Notes: a model not told the origin generated them from the sequence alone. Positions 1 to 8,937 are shown, counted from the first letter of the stretch. The stretch: 64,000 nt of DNA from Mycolicibacterium anyangense (GCF_010731855.1 NZ_AP022620.1:4216001-4280000); one strand, 5' to 3'. Numbers and translations: made by a program.

Positions 1-703
1 GTTCAACGCCGAAGTCGAGGAGCAGGGCCGGGAGTGGCTCGAGGACGGTCTGGCTCACGTCCCGTCCGGTGTGCAGGCCGAGGCACATCTGCGCAGGGCT
101 GACTCCATCGCCGAAGGTCTGCTCGACGCGGCGACCGATCCCGATCAGGGCGAGGCAGCTCTGATCGTGGTCGGCACCTACCACCGGGTGCGCGGCCGGT
201 TCGGGCTGGGAAGCCTGGCCGATGCCCTGCTGCACGCCTCCGAGGTGCCGGTCGCGCTGGCACCGGCGGAATACGAGCCGCAGCAACGCATTACCCGCAT
301 CACCTGTGCCATCGGGATGCGGCCCGGCAACGAGAGCCTGTTCGACAACGCGGTCCGTCTGGCGGCTGAATGGAAGGTGCCGTTGCGCCTGATGTCGCTG
401 ATCGCCGTGGGTGAGGGCGGCAGCGAGGAACGCCGTCAGGAGTGGTCGGAGCTGGCCCGCCAGCATGCCGCCGGACTGGTCGAGAAGGCCACCGAAACGC
501 TACCCGCAGAGTCGGTGACAAGCGTTGTCGGCCATGGACATTCGCTTGAGGACGCGGTGCTCGAACTGGACTTCGAGGACAGCGAGGTGGTTCTGGTCGG
601 GTCCAGCCGGCTGGCCCAGCCCAAGCGGCTGTTCCTCGGTCACTCGGCCAGCAAGATCATGCGTGCGCTGCCGGTCCCGATGATCGTGTGGCCGCGCGGC
701 TGA
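1..703 (+). CDS. universal stress protein, tandem USP domains (5' end missing)
   Basis: The reading frame is open from base 2, so the gene starts before the window. The visible part holds the end of one USP domain and a complete second one. Each ends in the nucleotide-binding signature of the ATP-binding USP class: VGTYHRVRGRFGLGS in the first and VGSSRLAQPKRLFLGHSAS in the second. Both are followed by the usual hydrophobic last strand (PVALAP, PVPMIVWPRG). Tandem USPs are common in mycobacteria, often linked to hypoxia or stress, but no regulatory site is visible here. The gene converges on the MaoC-type gene with only 10 bases between stop codons. The family call is firm; the specific role is unknown. 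Confidence 0.9.
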   Translation, partial: FNAEVEEQGREWLEDGLAHVPSGVQAEAHLRRADSIAEGLLDAATDPDQGEAALIVVGTYHRVRGRFGLGSLADALLHASEVPVALAPAEYEPQQRITRITCAIGMRPGNESLFDNAVRLAAEWKVPLRLMSLIAVGEGGSEERRQEWSELARQHAAGLVEKATETLPAESVTSVVGHGHSLEDAVLELDFEDSEVVLVGSSRLAQPKRLFLGHSASKIMRALPVPMIVWPRG

Positions 704-713
704 CGCGCAAACG

Positions 714-1745
714 TCAGCTGAAGCGGACGTTCAGCGTTGCCAGTCCGAAGATCTTCTTGCCGTCGGACTTGGCGGCCACCAGGAGCACACCGCTGCGGGT
801 CGCCGGATCCAGCGACTTGATCTTGCCGCTGAACTCGATGTCGGCACCTTCCTTGGCCGACACGATGGCCGGTTGCGACAGCCGCACCGCATAGCGGGTC
901 ACCGCCCCGGGATCGCCGGTCCACGACGACGCGAAGCCGGCACCCAGCCCCATGGTCAGCATGCCGTGGGCGATGACGTCGGGCAGGCCGGCCAGCTTGG
1001 CGATGTCCTCGTCCCAGTGGATCGGGTTGGCGTCACCGGCAACCCCGGCATAGTTGACCAGGTCGCCGCGCGAGAGCCGGGTGTGATGCACCGGAAGTTC
1101 GTCACCGACCTTCAACGAATCGAAGGACGGGGTACCCGGGGTGCGAGTCAGCCCGCCGTCGGAGATCCGGATCTCGCCCGCGGGGCGCATTTCCTTCTCG
1201 TACGCGGCGTCGGCTCCCGGGATGTCGAGGATGTTCATGTCGTGCATCATGGCCTTCTGCACGGCTTCCTTGACCCCGGCATCGATGTCCTCGCCGGTGA
1301 CGCCGACGACGGTGGTGTGCAGGGTGTGCACCCGCTCGCCGGCCGCATCGGTGAAGGTGTTGGTGACGGTGATGAAGTCCCGGCCCGCAGTCCGGCGCAC
1401 GTCGGTCAGCTCGACGTCGATGTGCAGTTCATCGCCGGCGACGATCGGGCGGTGCTGCTCGAAGACCTCTTCGGTCTGGAGATAGGTGTCGTAGCCGACG
1501 ACGATCTCTTCGAACATCCTGCGGTTGCATTGCATGCCCGGTGCCGAGGTGAACGTCAGCGGTGCGATGACATCCGAATAGCCCAGTTCCGCGGCAGCGG
1601 CGACGTCCCAGTGCGCGGGGTTGTAGTCCTGCACGGCCCGCGCGTATTCGCGCAGCTTCTCGCGGCCGACCAGGTAGGTACCGGCCATCTGGTAGTAGTG
1701 GCCGACCCGGGCCGCCAGTGCAGATGTCTCTGCTGGTGCAGTCAT
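714..1745 (-). CDS. fused MaoC-type (R)-hydroxyacyl dehydratase (HadA/HadB-like)
   Basis: This is a double hot-dog protein of 343 residues. The N-terminal half resembles the FAS1-like dehydratase/HadA domain (DYNPAHWD near residue 40). The C-terminal half carries the hydratase-2 motif GDANPIHW around residues 237-244, with the Asp and His that catalyse hydration of trans-2-enoyl thioesters. It probably hydrates or dehydrates (R)-3-hydroxyacyl-CoA or -ACP; related two-domain proteins are annotated as fused HadA/HadB. The ATG at 1745 was chosen; an in-frame TTG at 1757 would add four residues and sits too close to GGAAAG. It is divergent from the LuxR-type gene. Whether it serves fatty acid catabolism or synthesis cannot be decided here. 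Confidence 0.85.
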   Translation of the reverse strand: MTAPAETSALAARVGHYYQMAGTYLVGREKLREYARAVQDYNPAHWDVAAAAELGYSDVIAPLTFTSAPGMQCNRRMFEEIVVGYDTYLQTEEVFEQHRPIVAGDELHIDVELTDVRRTAGRDFITVTNTFTDAAGERVHTLHTTVVGVTGEDIDAGVKEAVQKAMMHDMNILDIPGADAAYEKEMRPAGEIRISDGGLTRTPGTPSFDSLKVGDELPVHHTRLSRGDLVNYAGVAGDANPIHWDEDIAKLAGLPDVIAHGMLTMGLGAGFASSWTGDPGAVTRYAVRLSQPAIVSAKEGADIEFSGKIKSLDPATRSGVLLVAAKSDGKKIFGLATLNVRFS

Positions 1746-1888
1746 GGATGTGCTCAACTTTCCGGTCGGGCTGCTGGGGATGCCGACCAGTGCACCCTAA
1801 CCTGCGGGGACAGCCGGCAGAGCCGATGCCCATACCTGAGCTGCCACGGCAAACACTCGTCCGTTCGGCGGACGGCATCTACTCTTGT

Positions 1889-2980
1889 GTGGTGGATCAC
1901 ATCGATGCAGGCGAGCGGTTGGCGCACTTGCTCGATGCATTGCGCAGCATCGTCGAGCCCGACGATCCCACCTGGCAGCCTGGTCCGGCCGACGCCCGGG
2001 CAGTCATGGAGGACGGCTGGGCCACCCTCGCTGATGCCCTGGCCGAGAAGCCGGCAGCCGCGGCGATCCTGGCGGCGATGCGGGACCTGGCGCGCAGCGA
2101 CGCCGCCCTGCTCCGGTCGCGCGAGACCTCGCGGCGTCTCGGCGCGGTGCTCGACCAGCTGGAGTCCGCGCCATGCCACATCCCGGAACTGATGGAGCTG
2201 GCGCCGCGCCTGGTCCCGGAGCTGGGTTTCGACCGGGCGATCTTCTCGCGGATCGTCGACGGCCTGTGGGTATCGCAGTCGGTCTGCGTACCGGACGATC
2301 CGCAGTGGGCCGCCGAAATCAACCGGGCGGGCCAGGAGCAGCCGCAGCCGCTCGTGCCGGGTCTGCACGAGACCGAGATCGTCCGGCGTCGCGAAGCCAG
2401 GATGGTGCGCGACGTCCAGCACGACTCGCGGGTGCACCGGCCGATCGCCGACGCCTCGCGATCGACCTCCTATGTCGCGGCTCCCGTGCTGGCCGGCGGC
2501 CGGGTAGTCGCGTTGCTGCATGGCGACCGCTACCGCCAGGGCCGAGACACCGACGACAGCGACTGTGATCTGTTGGCGTGCTATGCCAAGGGTGTGGCGT
2601 TCGCCTTCAGCAGGGCGCGTGCCGTCGACCAGCTCGGGACACTGAGTGCGATGATGCAGTCGGCCGTCGACGATTGCCGTGAAACCACCTCGGCGCCCCA
2701 GGAGTTCACCCTCGATAATAGCGGCGACCAGCGGTCCGACGGTGCGGTCTCGGCCCGCGCGGCCCGCTCGGCGGTCCGCGGGGTGCGAGACGCGCTGACC
2801 GCGCGGGAGACCCAGATACTCGAGCACATGGCCCAGGGCCGAACCAACTCGGCGATCGCCGCCAAGCTGTTCATCGCCGAGGGGACCGTCAAACAGCACG
2901 TCAAGAGGATCCTGCGTAAGCTCGGCGCCGAGAACAGGGTCGAGGCGGTGTCGCTGCTGTACCAGTCCGATCGGAACTGA
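1889..2980 (+). CDS. LuxR-family transcriptional regulator with GAF-like sensor region
   Basis: This is a 363-residue regulator. The C-terminal about 60 residues are a LuxR/NarL helix-turn-helix (LTARETQILEHMAQGRTNSA, then GTVKQHVKRILRKLG). The middle part (FDRAIFSRIVDGLW through VVALLHGDRY) looks like a GAF sensor; there is no receiver domain, so it is not an obvious response regulator. The GTG at 1889 was taken because the domain begins soon after it. GTG 1892 and ATG 1826 are also in frame. It is divergent from the dehydratase at 714-1745, which it may regulate. Its stop lies only 3 bases from the ferredoxin stop, so it converges on the P450 operon. Confidence 0.85.
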   Translation: MVDHIDAGERLAHLLDALRSIVEPDDPTWQPGPADARAVMEDGWATLADALAEKPAAAAILAAMRDLARSDAALLRSRETSRRLGAVLDQLESAPCHIPELMELAPRLVPELGFDRAIFSRIVDGLWVSQSVCVPDDPQWAAEINRAGQEQPQPLVPGLHETEIVRRREARMVRDVQHDSRVHRPIADASRSTSYVAAPVLAGGRVVALLHGDRYRQGRDTDDSDCDLLACYAKGVAFAFSRARAVDQLGTLSAMMQSAVDDCRETTSAPQEFTLDNSGDQRSDGAVSARAARSAVRGVRDALTARETQILEHMAQGRTNSAIAAKLFIAEGTVKQHVKRILRKLGAENRVEAVSLLYQSDRN

Positions 2981-2983
2981 TAC

Positions 2984-3190
2984 TCAGTCGATCAGCTGCA
3001 CGGAGACCGACTGCGTCGGGCATTGCGCGGCAACGTCTTCGAGCTCTGTGAGCGCGTCGGTGCCCGCGACGGCGCGGATCAGCCGGGCGTGGCCGTCGTC
3101 CCCGACCTCGAACAAGTCGGGTTTGGCGGCCTCGCAGAGCCCGATGCCCGAGCACCGCTGCGGATCGATGGTCACTCGGCAGCGGCTCAC
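2984..3190 (-). CDS. 3Fe-4S ferredoxin, P450 redox partner
   Basis: This is a 68-residue single-cluster ferredoxin. The cluster ligands are Cys in RCSGIGLC (C-x5-C, with Ile/Gly where a fourth cysteine would sit in 4Fe-4S types) and a C-terminal CPT motif. That three-cysteine pattern is typical of mycobacterial 3Fe-4S ferredoxins that feed electrons to cytochromes P450. The GTG start overlaps the TGA of the P450 gene by four bases (GTGA at 3187-3190), so translation is probably coupled and the two proteins are natural partners. It is the last gene of the minus-strand oxidation operon. Confidence 0.92.
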   Translation of the reverse strand: MSRCRVTIDPQRCSGIGLCEAAKPDLFEVGDDGHARLIRAVAGTDALTELEDVAAQCPTQSVSVQLID

Positions 3191-4539
3191 CGCAGCGGCC
3201 CCGGATCGAAGGGCATGCTGAGAACACCACGAATGAAGTTGGTGCGGACCAGTTCCGGTTCGCCGGTGGTGAAGTCGGGCATCTGTGAGCGGATCTCGCG
3301 GAACACCGAGCGCAGCATCACCTTGGCGAGCTGGCTGCCGAGGCAGAAGTGGATGCCACCCCCACCGAAGGCCATATGCGGATTGGGCCGCCGGTCGAGG
3401 TTGAAGCGGTTGGGCTCGTCGAACACCGCTTCATCTCGATTGCCCGAGGCGTACATCATCACGACCTTGTCGCCGGGGAGAATCTGCTGGCCGCCCAGCT
3501 CGTACGGGGTGACACAGGTACGGCGGAAGTTCTGCACCACCGAGCCCCAGCGCAGGAACTCTTCGACCGCGACACCGATCCGGCCGTCGAAGTCCTCCCA
3601 CAGCCACTGTCGCTGATCGGGAAAGTCGTTGAGCGCCTTGGCGGCGAGGCTGGTCGTGTGGCGTGTGGTGTCGTTGGCGGCCACCGAGAACAACACCATG
3701 GTGGCGCCGATCTCGAACTCCGACAGACGTTCCCCGTCGACTTCGGCGTGCACCAGGGCGCTGAGGAGATCGTCCTCCGGTTTCTCCCGGCGCAACTCGA
3801 TGAGGCCCTCGGTCATGTCGTGGATACGCAGCGCCGCCTCGACCTGGACCTCGGCCGGGTCGCGGCCGGCCAGCAGCACCGGATCAGCCCAGGCCTGCGT
3901 CTCGTCGGCGGCATGCACCACCGCGGCCCGCATCTCCTCGGGGAAGCCGAACATGTCACCGAACATCTCGGTGGGCAGGTGCCGGGCGAGGTCGGCGACG
4001 AAGTCGACGGGTTCACCGTCTCGAGCCTTGGCCACCGCGGCGGCCACGATGCGCTGCGAACGCGAGGCGATGTCGCCCTCGATGCGCCGGACCTGGCGCG
4101 GTGTGAACACCGAACTCACCAGTCGGCGGATCTTGTGATGCTGGGGGTTGTCCATGGCCAGGAACGACATGGCCATCTCCAGGAACACCGGCGGCAGCAT
4201 GTCGAACATGACACCGTAGCGCGACACGAAAACGTCGTTGTTCTGGCTGATCTCGACGATGTCGGCGTGCCGCACCACCGCCCAGTAACCCGGATCGTCG
4301 GGATCCGGTGAGACGGCCGTCTCGATCGGCGGCTGCCAGCTCACCGGCCGGTCGCGGCGCAGCTCGGCGAAGATCGGTTCCCGGTCGGGAAGATCGATGG
4401 ACCAGAACGCGTCGCTGCTGACGTTGATCGGGTCGTACGGGCGCGTTCCGGCCACCTCGTTGGTAGGCGGCACGTCGACGGAATCGTCGTCGTCCCAATC
4501 GAGATCGGCGGCGAACAGTTCGCCTTCGGCTGTCGTCAT
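3187..4539 (-). CDS. cytochrome P450
   Basis: This 450-residue P450 has the full bacterial signature set. The heme-binding loop FGGGGIHFCLGSQLAK places the thiolate ligand at Cys399. The ExxR motif is E327-R330 (EFLR). The I-helix oxygen-activating motif is AANDTT (287-292), with Asn in the middle instead of the more usual Gly-x-Asp. It is soluble, with no membrane anchor. It overlaps its ferredoxin by 4 bases and lies 15 bases after the aldehyde dehydrogenase, so it likely hydroxylates a substrate that the dehydrogenases then oxidise. CYP family and substrate cannot be assigned with confidence; mycobacterial sterol or alkyl oxidising CYPs are the closest general comparison. Confidence 0.95.
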   Translation of the reverse strand: MTTAEGELFAADLDWDDDDSVDVPPTNEVAGTRPYDPINVSSDAFWSIDLPDREPIFAELRRDRPVSWQPPIETAVSPDPDDPGYWAVVRHADIVEISQNNDVFVSRYGVMFDMLPPVFLEMAMSFLAMDNPQHHKIRRLVSSVFTPRQVRRIEGDIASRSQRIVAAAVAKARDGEPVDFVADLARHLPTEMFGDMFGFPEEMRAAVVHAADETQAWADPVLLAGRDPAEVQVEAALRIHDMTEGLIELRREKPEDDLLSALVHAEVDGERLSEFEIGATMVLFSVAANDTTRHTTSLAAKALNDFPDQRQWLWEDFDGRIGVAVEEFLRWGSVVQNFRRTCVTPYELGGQQILPGDKVVMMYASGNRDEAVFDEPNRFNLDRRPNPHMAFGGGGIHFCLGSQLAKVMLRSVFREIRSQMPDFTTGEPELVRTNFIRGVLSMPFDPGPLR

Positions 4540-4554
4540 CGGTTGTCTCCAGGG

Positions 4555-6060
4555 CTAATCGGCGTGGGTGAGCAGGATGTCGTAGGGCTTTGCCCCACGA
4601 TCACCGGACAGGTCCAGATGGACCGTCTTCACTTCGGTGTAGGCGTCGAGTGCATCAGGTCCGAGCTCGCGGCCCACGCCGCTCTGCTTGTATCCCCCGA
4701 AGGGCACCTGGCAGTTGATCTGGTGGGCGTCGTTGATCCAGACACTCCCGCACTGGATGCGCTCGGCGAGGTCGAGCGCTCGGGCGTTGTCCGAACTCCA
4801 GATGCTGGCTGCCAGACCATATTCCGAGTCGTTGGCGATCGAAGCCGCGGCGTCGTCGCCGTCGTAGGCAATGACCACCAGCACCGGACCGAAGACCTCC
4901 TCGCGGGCAATTCGCATGGTGTTGGTCACGCCGGTCAGGATCGTTGGCTGCACCCAGAATCCGGGCTCGTCCAGCGCCTGGCCGCCCAGCGCTACCTGTG
5001 CCCCGTGGGCAACCGCCTCCCGGATGTAGTGCAAGATCCGGGCCTGTTGCCGCCCGTCGATCACCGGGCCCATATCGGTTTCCCAGTCCCGGGTGGGCCC
5101 TTGCTGGATCGTCGCGGCACGGGTGACCAACCGCTCGACGAACTCGTCGTGCAGATGAGCGGGAATCAAAGCGCGCGTTCCGGATTCGCACACCTGTCCC
5201 GAGTAGACGAAGCAGCCGTACAACACCCCGTCGGCAGCGTGGTCGAGGTCGGCGTCGTCGAGCACGATCGAGGGGCCCTTGCCGCCGAGTTCGAGGGTGA
5301 CCTGCTTGACGGTGTCGGCTGCCAGTCGCATGATCTCCCGGCCCACTGCGGTGGATCCGGTGAAGGCGATCTTGCCGACGTCGGGATGGCTGGCCAATCT
5401 GGCGCCGGCGTCGGGTCCGTCGCCCGGTACCACGTTGATTACCCCGGGCGGCAAGCCGTTCTCCTCCGCGATCCGGGCGAACGCGAGGATCGACAATGGG
5501 GTGTGCTCATCCGGCTTGACCACCACGCTGTTGCCCGCCGCGAGCGCCGGACCCACCTTCCACAAGGTGAGCAGCAGCGGGAAGTTCCACGGTGCGATCG
5601 CCCCCACCACACCGATCGGTTCGCGGTGCACGACCGCCTGTCCGAGCGCGGGAAAATTCGAGATCGGGGCGGGCCGCTGCCAGTGGTAGGTCTCGGCGAG
5701 GTCAGCGAAATAGGTGAAGTGCGCCAACGCATATCCGATGTGGAATCCGGTGGCCTGCCGCACCGTAGCCCCGTTGGCGCTCAGTTCCAGCTCGACCAGG
5801 TCTTCCGCCACATCGTTGGCTGCAGCGGCGATTCGCCGCATGATCGCCGCCCGTTCCTGCGGTGTCTTCGACCGCCACACACCGGCCTCGAAGCTGGCCT
5901 TGGCGGCAGCGACAGCGGCATCGATATGGCTCGAGTCACCGCGCGCGACAGTGGCGATGACATCACCGGTGCTCGGGTCGACGATCGGCATGCGATCTGC
6001 GGAGTCGATGTCGGCACCGCCGATCCGCATCGAATAGTGTTTCACCTCAACAGTTGTCAT
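4555..6060 (-). CDS. NAD(P)-dependent aldehyde dehydrogenase
   Basis: This 501-residue ALDH-superfamily enzyme has all catalytic elements: PWNF (Asn159), LELGGKGPS (general base Glu257) and SGQVCESG (nucleophile Cys291), plus the C-terminal PFGGYKQSGVGRE. Length and motifs fit the betaine-aldehyde/phenylacetaldehyde-type branch. It converts an aldehyde to an acid. It lies one base after the zinc alcohol dehydrogenase and 15 bases before the P450, so the set probably takes an alcohol to the carboxylate. The substrate is unknown. Confidence 0.95.
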   Translation of the reverse strand: MTTVEVKHYSMRIGGADIDSADRMPIVDPSTGDVIATVARGDSSHIDAAVAAAKASFEAGVWRSKTPQERAAIMRRIAAAANDVAEDLVELELSANGATVRQATGFHIGYALAHFTYFADLAETYHWQRPAPISNFPALGQAVVHREPIGVVGAIAPWNFPLLLTLWKVGPALAAGNSVVVKPDEHTPLSILAFARIAEENGLPPGVINVVPGDGPDAGARLASHPDVGKIAFTGSTAVGREIMRLAADTVKQVTLELGGKGPSIVLDDADLDHAADGVLYGCFVYSGQVCESGTRALIPAHLHDEFVERLVTRAATIQQGPTRDWETDMGPVIDGRQQARILHYIREAVAHGAQVALGGQALDEPGFWVQPTILTGVTNTMRIAREEVFGPVLVVIAYDGDDAAASIANDSEYGLAASIWSSDNARALDLAERIQCGSVWINDAHQINCQVPFGGYKQSGVGRELGPDALDAYTEVKTVHLDLSGDRGAKPYDILLTHAD

Positions 6061-6061
6061 C

Positions 6062-7132
6062 TCAGTTCTCCGGGCTCAGCACGATCTTGGTGGCTTCCCG
6101 GTCCGCGAACATGCGATAGGCCTCGGCAGCGTCGGACAGGCCCATCCGGTGCGAGATGATCGAGCTCGGGGTCAGCTTGCGGGCCGCCGTCAGTGCCAGC
6201 ACCTCGTCGATGTACTCGGTGATGTGGGAGACGCCCATCTCGACCGTGACGCCCTTGAGGTACAGCTCGCCGAACGGCATCGTGATGGCGTCCTCGGTGT
6301 AGACACCGGGAATCGACAGCGTTCCGCCGGCCCGCACCAGGGTGATCGCCGACAGCAGCGCCGATTCGTGGCCGACCGCGTCGACCACGACGTCGGCACC
6401 CCGCCATTCGGTCAGGTCCAGCACGGCGTCCGCCGGTGTGGTCTCGTCGGCGTTGACGGCGATAGCGCCGAGGTTCTCGGCCTCCTTGAGCCGGGCGGCG
6501 ACCTTGTCGACGACGATCACCTGGCCCGCGCCCAGAGCATGGGCGGCCATAGCGGCACACAGGCCCACCGGTCCGGCGCCGATCACGGCGACGGTGTCAC
6601 CGGGGCGCATGGACCGGGCGACCGCCTCGTAGCCGGTGGTCATGATGTCGCCGGCGAACAGGATGTCCTCGGCGAACCGGGTGTCCTCGGCCGACCCGAG
6701 CTCGGGAATCCTGCGGGCATTGAGGTCGGCGTGGGGGACGACGACATACTCTGCCTGGCCGCCGGCCAGATCACCGAGTGCCAGGCCCAGACCGAAGATC
6801 CGCGAGCCGGCGCAGTTCCCGGGCTGGTGGCGTCGGCATTGATAACAGGAACCGCAACTGATCACACACGAGCTGACGACCCGATCGCCTTCGGCGAATT
6901 GGCTCACCGCCTCACCCGCGGCGACCACGGTGCCCAGGAACTCGTGGCCGAGCACGATGTCCGCTTCGACTTCCAGGCGGCCTTCATAAGGGTGCAGGTC
7001 CGTTCCGCAGATCGCGGTGTGTTCGACCTTGAGCAGGATGTCGCCGGGTTCGGTGATCCGCGGGATCGGGACCTCGGCGACCTCGACGGTGTGCGGCGCC
7101 CGCAGAACGACCGCCCTCATCGCGTCAGCCAT
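6062..7132 (-). CDS. zinc-dependent alcohol dehydrogenase
   Basis: This is a 356-residue medium-chain dehydrogenase. Catalytic zinc ligands are Cys42 (AICGTDLHPYEG) and His63-Glu64 (GHE). The structural zinc site is Cys93, 96, 99 and 107 (CGSCYQCRRHQPGNC). The Rossmann motif VAVIGAGPVG follows. It oxidises a primary or secondary alcohol, here probably the product of an upstream hydroxylation, and hands the aldehyde to the next gene. Its start overlaps the SCP2-like gene by 8 bases, and its stop is one base from the aldehyde dehydrogenase start, which is strong evidence for one operon. Confidence 0.95.
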   Translation of the reverse strand: MADAMRAVVLRAPHTVEVAEVPIPRITEPGDILLKVEHTAICGTDLHPYEGRLEVEADIVLGHEFLGTVVAAGEAVSQFAEGDRVVSSCVISCGSCYQCRRHQPGNCAGSRIFGLGLALGDLAGGQAEYVVVPHADLNARRIPELGSAEDTRFAEDILFAGDIMTTGYEAVARSMRPGDTVAVIGAGPVGLCAAMAAHALGAGQVIVVDKVAARLKEAENLGAIAVNADETTPADAVLDLTEWRGADVVVDAVGHESALLSAITLVRAGGTLSIPGVYTEDAITMPFGELYLKGVTVEMGVSHITEYIDEVLALTAARKLTPSSIISHRMGLSDAAEAYRMFADREATKIVLSPEN

Positions 7133-7529
7133 TGATCGTGGCGTCCTTCTTGGCCACTCGTTCCCGGTACATCGGGAACATCGGCTTGGTCAGCGGAACC
7201 AGCTTGAGAATCTTGTTGACCGGGCCCTTGGCCTTCACCTGCCCCTTGGCCAGACCGATCGCGAGGTTGTAGTCACCCCGCCAGAACTGATCGCCGGTGT
7301 CGCCGCGCATCAGCAGGGTCACATCGGGCTTGAGGTCGGTCGGGCCGGCGATCACCTGATAGTCCGGTCGCAGGGCGATCGTCATCTCGCAATCGGGGTC
7401 GGTATAGATCACCCGCATCACGATGTTGGCCGCCTTGAGCTTCGGCCCCGATTCCGGATGATCACCGGCGTCGCGGAACACCCCGCCGATGTATTCGTCT
7501 ATCTCTGCTTGATCGGCGAAGAAACCCAT
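7125..7529 (-). CDS. SCP2-like sterol/lipid-carrier domain protein
   Basis: This is a 134-residue single-domain protein with the SCP2 fold pattern: a central strand region ending in DVTLLMRGDTGDQFWRGD and a Gly-Lys rich C-terminal helix (LAKGQVKAKGPVNKILKL). SCP2 proteins bind acyl-CoA or sterols and can present hydrophobic substrates to enzymes. As first gene of the operon with the alcohol and aldehyde dehydrogenases, P450 and ferredoxin, it suggests a lipophilic (sterol, terpenoid or alkyl) substrate. A 14-bp palindrome lies 30 bases upstream. The link to a sterol is inference. Confidence 0.85.
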   Translation of the reverse strand: MGFFADQAEIDEYIGGVFRDAGDHPESGPKLKAANIVMRVIYTDPDCEMTIALRPDYQVIAGPTDLKPDVTLLMRGDTGDQFWRGDYNLAIGLAKGQVKAKGPVNKILKLVPLTKPMFPMYRERVAKKDATING

Positions 7530-7558
7530 GGCTCAGACCACTCCTGCTGCTCGACGTG

Positions 7559-7572
7559 ATGGTGATCACCAT
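7559..7572. promoter_or_regulatory. 14-bp palindrome, candidate operator of the P450 operon
   Basis: ATGGTGATCACCAT is a perfect palindrome located 30 bases upstream of the SCP2-like start. Its GGT-N4-ACC core is the layout of GntR-family operators. No GntR gene is next to it, so the regulator would be encoded elsewhere. The shorter inverted repeat TATCCCT-GA-AGGGATA at 7622-7637 lies downstream of the acyl-CoA dehydrogenase stop and could be part of its terminator. Confidence 0.5.
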
Positions 7573-7672
7573 GCAATCAGCCGCAATGAGCCGAGGTCAG
7601 AGGCCGAAGGGGGAGTGTTCGTATCCCTGAAGGGATATCGGACCGCAGTGGCGGGGTGCCCGCTCGAGGTCC

Positions 7673-8908
7673 CTAGCCCGTGACGTCGCGGCCGATGAGC
7701 TGGCGGGCGATGATCCACTGCTGCAGTTCATTGGCGCCCTCGAAGATCTCGAGGATCTTGGCGTCCCGGTACATCTCCTCGAGCCGGACCGATTCGCCTG
7801 TCTCGCCGACCTGCTGGGCGAAGCCGAGTGCGCCGTGGATCTGAATGGCCTCGCGAACAAGGTCGTTGGCCAGCTTGGTGCCGTATGCCTTGGCCATCGC
7901 AGCCTCGGGTTCGGCACTGCGGTCACCGCGGTCGATCAGGGTGGCCGCCTTCTGATAGAGGGTGCGTGCACACTCGATCTCGGTGGCCCGCTGCGCCATG
8001 ACGAACTGCCAGTGCTGCATGGCGCCGAGTGGGCCGCCGAAAACCTGCCGGGTCCGCAGCCGATGGACCGCGAGGTCGAGGGCCGCCTGGGCGACCCCGA
8101 CGCCGGCGGCGCCGATACCGATGCGGCCCCGGACCAGGGCGGACAACGCTACGGACATGCCACCGCCCACGCTGCCCAGCAGGTTGGCGCGCGGGACGTG
8201 CACGTCGGAGAAGATGATGTCGGCGGTGATCTGGCCGCGGTGCCCCATCTTGATGTCCGGTGTGCCGATCCGCACGCCGGGCGACGACAGATCCACCAGT
8301 AGCATCGTGGCGCGGTCACTGTCGGCTCCTGCCCGCACCAGCACCGAAACCCATCCGGCGACAACACTATTGGTGATCCAGCGTTTGCGGCCGTTGACCA
8401 CGAATCCGTCGGCGGTCTCCTCGGCGACGGTCTGAAGCCGCTGCGCCGTCAAATCCGAACTGGTCTCCGGCTCGGTGGTGGCGAAGGAGAACGCGACCCG
8501 CCCGCTGACCAGTTCCGGGATCAGCCGGGCACGCAGTTCCTCGGTCGCGAACTGCAGCGTCTGCGGCACCAGGATGCACTGACCGTCGTAAACGCCGGCC
8601 AGTGAGGACGAGTGGTAGGCGATCTCTTCGGCCACCGTGCAGGTGCCGAGCATCGGGTGTTGCAGCCCGCGGCCGTAGTCGGCGCCGAAGGGCACGGCGA
8701 ACATGCCCTGGTCGGCCAGGCCGCGGAACGCGGTCCAGGGAAAGCTGTCGACCGACTCGCGCCGGTGCCCGATGTCGCGGGCATGAGGCAGGACGGCCTT
8801 CTCGACCGCGGCCCTGGCCTCGGTGCGCAGTTCCACGATCTCGTCGGGAAGCCAGAGGTCATGCGTCATCCGGTCCTGGGTACGGGGCGGAAGGGCGGGG
8901 GCTGTCAT
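7673..8908 (-). CDS. acyl-CoA dehydrogenase
   Basis: This 411-residue FAD enzyme has the usual ACAD layout: an N-terminal helical domain, a middle strand domain (FSFATTEPETSSDLTAQ, then RKRWITNS) and a C-terminal helical domain ending in EMYRDAKILEIFEGANELQQ. The Glu of IFEGAN is the typical catalytic base of short/medium-chain ACADs. The ATG at 8908 is preferred; the frame is open further upstream, but that part crosses the operator and the TetR gene. It is 29 bases from the TetR stop, with a palindromic operator between, so it is probably controlled by that TetR. The acyl substrate is unknown. Confidence 0.92.
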   Translation of the reverse strand: MTAPALPPRTQDRMTHDLWLPDEIVELRTEARAAVEKAVLPHARDIGHRRESVDSFPWTAFRGLADQGMFAVPFGADYGRGLQHPMLGTCTVAEEIAYHSSSLAGVYDGQCILVPQTLQFATEELRARLIPELVSGRVAFSFATTEPETSSDLTAQRLQTVAEETADGFVVNGRKRWITNSVVAGWVSVLVRAGADSDRATMLLVDLSSPGVRIGTPDIKMGHRGQITADIIFSDVHVPRANLLGSVGGGMSVALSALVRGRIGIGAAGVGVAQAALDLAVHRLRTRQVFGGPLGAMQHWQFVMAQRATEIECARTLYQKAATLIDRGDRSAEPEAAMAKAYGTKLANDLVREAIQIHGALGFAQQVGETGESVRLEEMYRDAKILEIFEGANELQQWIIARQLIGRDVTG

Positions 8909-8921
8909 GACCGAACAATAA

Positions 8922-8937
8922 CAGTCAGTACTGACTG
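8922..8937. promoter_or_regulatory. palindromic operator 1 of the adjacent TetR regulator
   Basis: CAGTCAGTACTGACTG is a perfect 16-bp palindrome 14 bases upstream of the acyl-CoA dehydrogenase start and directly next to the TetR stop codon. Its 12-bp core GTCAGTACTGAC recurs with one change upstream of the TetR gene itself (9589-9600). The shared core supports binding by the TetR product at both places. Confidence 0.75.
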
